8,844 nt of DNA, from contig DATCOZ010000085.1 of NCBI GenBank assembly GCA_036564345.1, forward strand, positions 1 through 8,844. The letters are read 5' to 3'. The position numbers and the translations under genes were made by a program. Shown here piece after piece: positions 1 to 6,314 of this stretch (positions are counted from its first letter, which is position 1; each line of letters opens with the position of its first letter). The notes below the pieces were generated by a model. It made no database searches, was not told the DNA's origin, and was given only the letters and a program-made list of their open reading frames with translations. This DNA is from UBA6019 sp036564345 (lineage in GTDB: Bacteria > Chloroflexota > Dormibacteria > Dormibacterales > Dormibacteraceae).

Positions 1-827
1 GTCCAGCTGAGGTCGGTCGTCGAGTTGCCCGTGACGTGGACGGGGAGCACGTCGGCCAGCCTCCCGTCGGCGAGCATCTCGACCTTCACGTCGCGGTCCG
101 CGCGGCCGTAGTTGGCGACCCGGAGGAAGACGGTCCCCGCCTGGGTCCGGGTGATGGTCTCGATCCCGACGTTCTCGCCGGTGATCCCGACCGAGTCGTA
201 GAAGAGCCGGGCGCCGACACGGGGCGGCGAGGGCGGCGCCTTGGCGTGGCCGTCGCTGAGCAGCACGATGGAGGCGCCGGTCCGCCCCGCCACGACCGCG
301 TTGGCGAGCGAGAAGCCCTCCCCGAGGTCGACGACCGAGCCGGTCGGCCGCGCGCGGTCGAGGGCGGCGTCGATTACAGCGGGGTCGGCGGTCGGCGGGG
401 CCAGCAGCTGCGCGTGCTGGCCGAGCAGCACGATGGCCATCTCCTGTCCCGGTCCGAGCTGGCGCGCCTGTGACCGAGCCTGGGCGACGGCGGCTTCGAA
501 CCGGCTCGGGCTCACGTCGGTCGCCTGCATGCTTGCCGAACCGTCGATCATGACGACCGTCGTGCCGCCGATGCCGACGGCGCCGCTGATCCCCGGCCGG
601 ATGAGGGCAAGCGCCAGGGCGAGGGCGGCAAGCAGCTGGAGGAAGAGCAGGAGGCTGGCCCGGAGGCGCTGCCAGGGCGCGTTCGCCTGGCGGTCGGCGA
701 CGAAGGGACGCCAGAACATCAGGGTCGCCACCCGGACCTCGGGCCGGCGCACCTTGAGGAAGTAGAGGAGCAGGATCGCCGGGATGGCGAGCAGCGCCAG
801 CAGCCCGATCGGCGCGAGCAGGCTCAC
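1..827 (-). CDS. BatA-like membrane protein with VWA domain (C-terminus off the window)
   Basis: 275 complete codons are present and the frame is still open at the left edge, so the protein is truncated by the window. Residues about 4-24 and 56-77 form two hydrophobic helices separated by a basic stretch (KVRRPEVR), the layout of the BatA/aerotolerance N-terminal double-helix domain. A VWA domain follows: VVMIDGSASMQ carries the MIDAS motif DxSxS at residues 95-99, and VLLSDG at 188-193 is the later conserved VWA strand. Known for the family: membrane-anchored VWA proteins encoded with MoxR ATPases, likely clients or partners of that chaperone. The GTG start at 827 is the first start codon in frame after a TAA at 1017-1019. 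No good Shine-Dalgarno precedes it, and it overlaps the stop of a doubtful small ORF as GTGA. The family call is firm; the cellular role is inferred. Confidence 0.88.
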   Translation of the reverse strand, partial: MSLLAPIGLLALLAIPAILLLYFLKVRRPEVRVATLMFWRPFVADRQANAPWQRLRASLLLFLQLLAALALALALIRPGISGAVGIGGTTVVMIDGSASMQATDVSPSRFEAAVAQARSQARQLGPGQEMAIVLLGQHAQLLAPPTADPAVIDAALDRARPTGSVVDLGEGFSLANAVVAGRTGASIVLLSDGHAKAPPSPPRVGARLFYDSVGITGENVGIETITRTQAGTVFLRVANYGRADRDVKVEMLADGRLADVLPVHVTGNSTTDLSW

Positions 828-1009
828 CGAGCGATGGACCCGGAGGCGGACCGGCGAGATATTCGGCGATCCAGGTGCGACAGATGCAAGGAGGCAACGA
901 GCACCGGAGCGAGCGCACCTGAAGGTGCGTGAGCGAGGAGCGCAGGCGCCGACGCCGCAGATGGCCCGCCTGGGCGTCGAAGATCCGTCGAGCCTGCCTC
1001 CGGGTTCAT
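824..1009 (-). CDS. Doubtful 61-aa ORF between DUF58 and BatA genes
   Basis: An ATG at 1009-1007 overlaps the DUF58 stop as ATGA, and the ORF ends with TGA at 826-824, overlapping the BatA start as GTGA. A GGAG at 1024-1021 lies 10 bases before the ATG. These junctions look like translational coupling. However, the peptide is a mix of Arg, Ser, Ala, Leu and Pro with no recognisable domain, and most of it lies over DNA with inverted repeats (873-979) that looks like a non-coding element. It may be translated only to carry ribosomes from DUF58 to BatA, or it may be a chance ORF. No function is proposed. Confidence 0.2.
   Translation of the reverse strand: MNPEAGSTDLRRPGGPSAASAPALLAHAPSGALAPVLVASLHLSHLDRRISRRSASGSIAR
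913..930. other. Hairpin 1: short perfect inverted repeat
   Basis: CGCACCT (914-920) and AGGTGCG (923-929) are perfect reverse complements separated by two bases. A realistic RNA fold closes five pairs around a six-base loop, with a possible extra G-U pair at 913/930. No U-tract follows on the minus strand, so it is not a standard intrinsic terminator. It may act as a processing or attenuation site or be part of a repeat element. Confidence 0.45.
950..979. other. Hairpin 2: 7-bp stem extended by 3 bp
   Basis: CGACGCC (950-956) pairs with GGCGTCG (973-979). After a single bulged G at 957, CAG (958-960) pairs with CTG (970-972), leaving a nine-base loop. It lies just downstream of the DUF58 stop in the transcribed direction. 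There is no run of T after it, so factor-independent termination is not supported; an mRNA-stabilising 3' end for the upstream genes is possible. Confidence 0.45.
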
Positions 1010-1846
1010 CGCCTGATTACTCCGGCCGTCATCCCGGTCAGCATCTGCTCCTCCAGGCCCTGCGAGCTGAGGCTGGCCAGCATCCTCCCCCCCGCTCCCT
1101 CGGCGGCGCGCCGGATGCCGGACCGGTGTTGGGCCAGGTTGGCGAGGTACTCGGCGACCAGGGCCGGCGTGATCGTCAGCTCCCGGGCAAGCTCCGATTC
1201 GGCTTCGACGAGCTTCCAATCGCCGGCAAGCGTCGGGCTCTCCTCCTCCGGCGCCAGCAGCTGCCAGAGCAGCGGTTCCTGGCGCCGGCGCCGGAGCCCG
1301 GCGACCGCCGCCGTCCAGGCCTCCTCGGTGAAGAAGTCGGAGATGACCACGGTCATCCCGGGCCGGGGCCAGTCGAGCTCGGTCAGCATCGCCGGCCGGG
1401 CCACGCCACGGGGTTCGATCGCTTCGAGGAAGGCCCAGATCCGGGAGACGCCGTCCTTGCCGCGCAGGTGGGGCGTCCGCAGCCGCCGGTCGCCGAGGAC
1501 GCCGACCGCGACCCGGTCCATGCTGGAGAGGCCGAGGAAGGCGAGGGCGGCGGCGAGCCGGCGGCCCGCCGGCCACTTGGGCGGCGTGCCCACCTCCATC
1601 GACGCGCTGGCGTCGAGAACGATGTTCAGCGAGGCCTCCTCCTCGGCGACGTAGAGCCGCAGCATCAGCCGCTCGAGGCGGGCGTAGGCGCGCCAGTCGA
1701 TCTGCCGGAAGTCGTCCCCGGCCACGTAGGGCCGGAAATCGGCGAACTCGGGTGAGCGGGCCGCCCGGGGCGAGCGGCGCTCCCCCGCGTAGAGGCCGCT
1801 GACCGGCCTCCGGTAGGCCAGGTCGAGGCGGCTGAGGAGGTTCAGC

Positions 1847-1863
<17 letters not shown>
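1006..1863 (-). CDS. DUF58 domain-containing protein
   Basis: 285 aa, a usual length for the short soluble DUF58 proteins found beside MoxR. The family signature is clear: FADFRPYVAGDDFRQIDWRA at residues 40-59, followed by AR and a region reaching YVAEEE at 71-76. A VWA-like metal-site motif follows, with D84, S86 and S88 in IVLDASASMEV, and a later strand TVVISDFF at 171-178. No signal peptide or membrane helix is visible, so it is probably cytoplasmic or peripheral. The GTG start at 1863 lies 17 bases inside the 3' end of the MoxR gene with no clear ribosome site, so translation is probably coupled. In this family the protein is a likely partner or client of the neighbouring MoxR ATPase; the process served is unknown. 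Confidence 0.93.
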
Positions 1864-2875
<1,012 letters not shown>

Positions 2876-2879
2876 CGGG

Positions 2880-4388
2880 CTACTGTCCCAGATCCTGGAA
2901 GTACTGGCGGACGAGGTCCTGCTCGTCCTGCGGGATCAGCTGCCTGTCGACCTCGCTCTGGGCCGCCGAGCGGTATTCGGAGAGGTAGTCGGTGTAGGGC
3001 ACCAGCTGGGTGTCAGTCCCGCTCCCGGGGCTGCCCGCGTTGCCCTCCGGGGTCCCGCTGCCGGTGCTCTGACCGGGGACGTAGACCTTCTCGGTGGAAG
3101 CGGTCGTCTTGCCGCTGCCGGCGCCCGACCCGTTACCGCTTCCGCTGCCGCTGCCGGAGCTTCCGTTGCCGCTGCCGCTGCCCGAGCCGGTGCCCTGGCC
3201 CTGCCCCTGCTGACCGGTCCCACTGCCCGCTCCCTGGCCCTGGGCCTGGCCCTGGCCCTGGGCCTGGGCCTGCTGGGCGAGGCTCGACTTCGCCTGCTGG
3301 AGACCGTTGATCGCCTGTGAGGCGTCGCCGTTGAGCTGATCGGCGGCAGCCTGCTGCTGCTCGGCCTGGGCGGCCTGCTGGAGCGCCTGCTGCGCCCCTG
3401 CCGTGTCGCCTTTGCGGAGGGCGTCCGCCGCCTGCTGGAGCGCCTTCGAGAGCTGCGGGTTGCCGGTGGCCGACTGGGCCGCCGCGGAGGAGAGGCTCGC
3501 CGCCAGGGCCTGCTGCTCGGCGGGGCTCAGCTGGGACACGCCGGCAGCGAGCTGGTTCAGCTGCGAGGCCGCCGCCTGGCTGTCGCCGGCGGTGAGCGCC
3601 TGGCCCGCCTTGCCCGAGCTGGGGTTGCCCTGCAGTGCCTGGCCTGCCGCCGAGGCCGCCTGCTTCTGGGTCGCGACAGCGGGGTCCTGGAGTGCCTTCA
3701 CCTGGCTCTGGGCCTGGCTCAGGGCGGCGACCGCCGACTGCGGGTCGGGCGCCGTGCGCACCGCCTGCTGGGCATTCTTCAGCTGCTGGACGAGGGCGGC
3801 CTTCTGGGCCGGCGACTCGCCGGGCTGGGTCTTCTCCGCCCGCTGGATGAGCTGGCCGACCTGGGCCGCCGCCTTGTCCTGCGCCGCCTGGTTGGCGCGC
3901 TGCGTTTGGAGCGCCTGCAGGGCGGGGTTGGGGATCGCGCTCAGGGCGAGCACGGCAAGTCCCGCCACCACGGCGAGCGCCGCCGCGCGGAGCGGCCGGC
4001 CGGGGTCACGGAGAGCTGCGATGTCGGCGGTCGAGGCCCAGGCGGCGGCGTCGGCTCGCTGCCTCCTGACGAGGGCGCCTTCGGCCGTCGCGAACTCGAC
4101 CGCCGTCGTGAGCCGCTCCAGCCCGTGGAGCCGGAGATCGGCGAGCCGCGCAACCTCGGGGCGGCTCGGCCAGGCGCGGAACCAGCCGCCGGCCGCCACC
4201 AGCAGGCCGATCGCGAGGCAGGCGATGAGGAGGGGCGCGACGGGGTCGATCGGGCGGACCCGGACGAGCAGCTCGGCGGCGAACGCGGCGACCGCGGCAA
4301 CCGCCAGCCCGCGGGCCGCCCAGCGAACGGCGCGACCGGCCACGAGCAGGCGCCCGGCGCGGCCAAGGAGGGAGTCGACGCGGTCCAT
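2880..4388 (-). CDS. Membrane protein with Ala/Gln-rich helical region and Gly/Ser linker
   Basis: 502 aa. Helices are likely at about residues 24-42, 49-68 and 134-152. The first two form a hairpin, and a soluble stretch with RPEVARLADLRLHGLERL at 76-93 sits between the second and third. Residues about 160-375 are very rich in Ala and Gln with repeated LxQAxxA-type heptads, probably long helices or coiled coil outside the membrane. Residues 376-426 are Gln/Gly then Gly/Ser low complexity. The C-terminus is ordered again: VPYTDYLSEYRSAAQSEVDR at 463-482 and QDLVRQYFQDL at 490-500, a tail I recognise from large membrane proteins encoded next to MoxR. The ATG at 4388 was chosen because GGAGG at 4403-4399 precedes it by 10 bases and it starts two bases after the permease stop. 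A longer in-frame start at 4667 would lie deep inside the permease gene. Function unknown. Confidence 0.88.
   Translation of the reverse strand: MDRVDSLLGRAGRLLVAGRAVRWAARGLAVAAVAAFAAELLVRVRPIDPVAPLLIACLAIGLLVAAGGWFRAWPSRPEVARLADLRLHGLERLTTAVEFATAEGALVRRQRADAAAWASTADIAALRDPGRPLRAAALAVVAGLAVLALSAIPNPALQALQTQRANQAAQDKAAAQVGQLIQRAEKTQPGESPAQKAALVQQLKNAQQAVRTAPDPQSAVAALSQAQSQVKALQDPAVATQKQAASAAGQALQGNPSSGKAGQALTAGDSQAAASQLNQLAAGVSQLSPAEQQALAASLSSAAAQSATGNPQLSKALQQAADALRKGDTAGAQQALQQAAQAEQQQAAADQLNGDASQAINGLQQAKSSLAQQAQAQGQGQAQGQGAGSGTGQQGQGQGTGSGSGSGNGSSGSGSGSGNGSGAGSGKTTASTEKVYVPGQSTGSGTPEGNAGSPGSGTDTQLVPYTDYLSEYRSAAQSEVDRQLIPQDEQDLVRQYFQDLGQ
3111..3263 (-). repeat. Low-complexity Gly/Ser/Gln-coding repeat tract
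   Basis: This DNA is a run of imperfect six-base units, of GCCCTG type near 3228-3263 and CCGCTG type near 3111-3190 on the plus strand. It encodes residues 376-426 of the membrane protein, first GQ/AQ repeats and then GS/GN repeats. It is probably a flexible linker between the helical region and the C-terminal tail. Such tracts are prone to slippage and can vary in length between strains. Confidence 0.8.
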
Positions 4389-4390
4389 CG

Positions 4391-5356
4391 CTAGCCGGCC
4401 TCCACGCTGTCGATCGGTTCGGGCTGCCGGCGGGGCCGGAAGAGGCGCCGGCTGCGGACCAGGAAGACGGCGCCGGCGACGGCGGCTACGGCCAGCATCG
4501 CCTCGAACATTACGCAGATGAACCAGGGGTCCATCACGGCCCCTCCCGGGTTCGCGGGCGGCGGCATGCCGAGGAAGAGCAGCTGGAGGAAGCCGCGCAG
4601 GGTGACCTGGGTCGCCGGGTTTGGAAAGAGCGAGTCGTAGAGCGCGTAGAAGGGGTTGAAGTACCACTCGGCGGCAACCTGGAGGCTGTTGGCGGCGTTG
4701 CCCGCATTCGCCCGGCTGAAGGTCTGCGAGGTGCTGACGATGAAGCTCAGGATCGCCGTGCCGACGGTGAGCACGAAGGCGAAGGCGTAGCTGGTCACGG
4801 TCGCCGCGAGGCTGCGCTGGAAGAGCGCGCTGAAGAAGACGGCGACCGCGCCGAGGCAGATGGCGGTCGAGATCGTGACCACCTGCGAGAAGACGAACTG
4901 CTGGAGGTCGATACCCCCGAAGAGGAAGACGGCCGAGAAGAGGGGCAGGGCGGTCAGGATCAGGAGCAGGATGTAGGCCATCGAGGCGAGCAGCTTCCCC
5001 CAGACGATCCCGAAGGCTGAGACCCGGCTGACCAGGAGCACGTCCAGCGTCTGCCGCTCGCGCTCGCCGCTGATCGCGCCGGCCGCCAGCGCGGGGGCGA
5101 ACAGGCAGACCAGGCCGAGCTGGAAGAAGGCCATCGCGGCGAACGCCTGGGAGCCGACGACCGCCGCGACCGGGCGGCCGTCGCTGAACTGGTTGCCGGC
5201 CTCGCCGAGGTTCAGCCAGGCGAAACCGACCGCGCCGATCAGCGACACGTAGAGCGTCGCGACCACCGGCGCGCGCCAGGTCCGCATCCGGGAGACGCCC
5301 TCCTTGACGACGATCGGGTTGTCGATGCCGTCCGCCAGGCGGCGCCAGGTGCTCAT
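4391..5356 (-). CDS. ABC-2 type transporter permease
   Basis: 321 aa. The N-terminus has the NPIVVKE...RMRTWR pattern (residues 13-28) common in ABC-2 permeases. About six hydrophobic segments follow, near 29-50, 69-94, 119-147, 157-178, 184-206 and 278-300. AAGAISGERERQTLDVLLVS at 91-110 is the family's cytoplasmic coupling motif, which contacts the ATPase. A longer polar loop at about 207-275 separates the last two helices and probably faces outside. It should form the membrane channel with the ATPase encoded seven bases upstream. The ATG at 5356 is well supported by GAGG at 5365-5362, which overlaps the ATPase stop codon. The substrate cannot be read from sequence. Confidence 0.92.
   Translation of the reverse strand: MSTWRRLADGIDNPIVVKEGVSRMRTWRAPVVATLYVSLIGAVGFAWLNLGEAGNQFSDGRPVAAVVGSQAFAAMAFFQLGLVCLFAPALAAGAISGERERQTLDVLLVSRVSAFGIVWGKLLASMAYILLLILTALPLFSAVFLFGGIDLQQFVFSQVVTISTAICLGAVAVFFSALFQRSLAATVTSYAFAFVLTVGTAILSFIVSTSQTFSRANAGNAANSLQVAAEWYFNPFYALYDSLFPNPATQVTLRGFLQLLFLGMPPPANPGGAVMDPWFICVMFEAMLAVAAVAGAVFLVRSRRLFRPRRQPEPIDSVEAG
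4399..4403 (-). promoter_or_regulatory. Shine-Dalgarno that fixes the start of the 502-aa membrane protein
   Basis: GGAGG is ten bases before the ATG at 4388 and lies within the last codons of the permease gene. It supports the short start over the longer in-frame start at 4667. Confidence 0.6.
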
Positions 5357-5361
5357 CCGGA

Positions 5362-5365
5362 CCTC
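5362..5365 (-). promoter_or_regulatory. Shine-Dalgarno for the ABC-2 permease, overlapping the ATPase stop
   Basis: GAGG lies five bases before the ATG at 5356 and overlaps the TGA of the ATPase gene (5366-5364). The same ribosomes could finish the ATPase and restart on the permease, which would help equalise the two subunits. Confidence 0.65.
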
Positions 5366-6299
5366 ATGACATCTCGTCCCGGGTCAGGCGGAGGAATACC
5401 TCGGAGAGATCACCGGGGATGACGGCGAAGGAGCGGACGCGCAGCTTGCGACCGACCAGCAGCGCGAGCAGGTCGTCGTCGACGATCGACTCGGTGACGG
5501 CGACCTCGAGGTGGTCGGGCAGCCGGGCGACGTCGATGACGCCCTCATGGCCGCGGAGCAGCTCCTCCGCGCGGGCCATCTCCTCCTCCCCGTGGTCGGC
5601 CAGCGAGATCCGCAGCCGGCGGCCGCTGACGACGGCGTCGCGCACCTCGGCCATCGGACCGGCGGCGGCCATCCGGCCGCGGTCGATGAAGCCGACCCAG
5701 GTGCAGAGCTCCTCGAGCTCGGGGAGGATGTGGCTCGAGATCAGGATCGTCTTCCCCATCCGGCGGAGCTCGCGGATCAGCTCCTTCATCTCGACCCGGG
5801 CGCGGGGGTCGAGCCCCGAGGCCGGTTCGTCGAGGAGAAGCACCGCGGGGTCGTGGACGAGCGCGCGGGCGAGCCCGAGGCGCTGCTTCATCCCCCGGCT
5901 CAGGGTGTCGACCTGGGCTTCCCGGCGTTCCGACAGGTCGACCAGCTCGAGCAGCTCGCGGGCGACCGCCGCCCGCTTGCGTCGCGGCACCCCGTGGCAG
6001 GCGGCGTAGAACTCGAGGTACTCGGCCGAGGTCAGACGGTCGTAGACGCCGAAGAAGTCGGGCATGTAGCCGATCAGGTTGCGGACGTCGGCGGGCGCCT
6101 CGTGGACCGGGATGCCGCCAATCGTCGCCTCGCCCGCGTCGGCCGCGCTCAGCGTCGCGAGGATGCGGATCGTGGTCGTCTTGCCGGCACCGTTGGGACC
6201 CACGAAGCCGAAGATCTCGCCCTTCGGGACCGTGAAGGTGACCTCGTCCAGCGCGACCCGGCCGCCGTAGGCCTTGTGGAGGTTCTCGACGGCGATCAT
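5364..6299 (-). CDS. ABC-2 transporter ATP-binding protein
   Basis: 311 aa. Walker A is GPNGAGKT at residues 34-41, the signature is LSRGMKQRL at 133-141, Walker B is VLLLDEPASGLDP at 153-165, and the switch histidine is H190 in LISSHIL. The LSxGMKQR signature and the C-terminal extension of about 90 residues place it with the NatA/GldA/CcmA-like exporter ATPases. At the Q-loop the sequence reads IGYMPDFFGVYDRLT (76-90), so Asp81 stands where most ABC ATPases have Gln. It energises the permease encoded just downstream. The ATG at 6299 follows the exoprotein stop by 15 bases, with GAGG at 6314-6311 and AGG at 6308-6306 as possible ribosome sites. Confidence 0.96.
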   Translation of the reverse strand: MIAVENLHKAYGGRVALDEVTFTVPKGEIFGFVGPNGAGKTTTIRILATLSAADAGEATIGGIPVHEAPADVRNLIGYMPDFFGVYDRLTSAEYLEFYAACHGVPRRKRAAVARELLELVDLSERREAQVDTLSRGMKQRLGLARALVHDPAVLLLDEPASGLDPRARVEMKELIRELRRMGKTILISSHILPELEELCTWVGFIDRGRMAAAGPMAEVRDAVVSGRRLRISLADHGEEEMARAEELLRGHEGVIDVARLPDHLEVAVTESIVDDDLLALLVGRKLRVRSFAVIPGDLSEVFLRLTRDEMS

Positions 6300-6314
6300 G
6301 GGCTGCCTATCCTC

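Larger units (their letters stand above)
871..1000. repeat. Putative intergenic palindromic element
   Basis: This fills most of the only sizeable gap inside the operon. The word AGGTGCG occurs at 873-879 and 923-929, and its reverse complement CGCACCT at 914-920. GAGCGAG occurs at 909-915 and 931-937. A second inverted pair, CGACGCC at 950-956 and GGCGTCG at 973-979, is extended by CAG (958-960) and CTG (970-972). This clustering of short inverted and direct repeats is unlike the flanking coding DNA and resembles dispersed intergenic repeats of high-GC genomes. That it is multi-copy in the genome is inference and cannot be tested within this window. Confidence 0.45.

Noticed and set aside
859..889. 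Possible promoter for BatA (TTGCAT at 889-884, GAATAT at 864-859)
   Set aside because: The spacer is 19 bases and both boxes match the consensus poorly; it sits in a repeat-like element, so there is not enough to call it.
913..979. Intrinsic terminator after DUF58
   Set aside because: Two hairpins are present but neither is followed by a T-run on the minus strand.
824..1576. 250-codon minus-strand frame over DUF58
   Set aside because: Most of it is an out-of-frame reading of DUF58; only its last 61 codons lie outside that gene and are treated separately.
2880..4667. 595-codon version of the membrane protein with a start at 4667
   Set aside because: Its first 93 codons overlap the permease gene in another frame and are Pro/Arg-rich. 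The ATG at 4388 has GGAGG in front of it.
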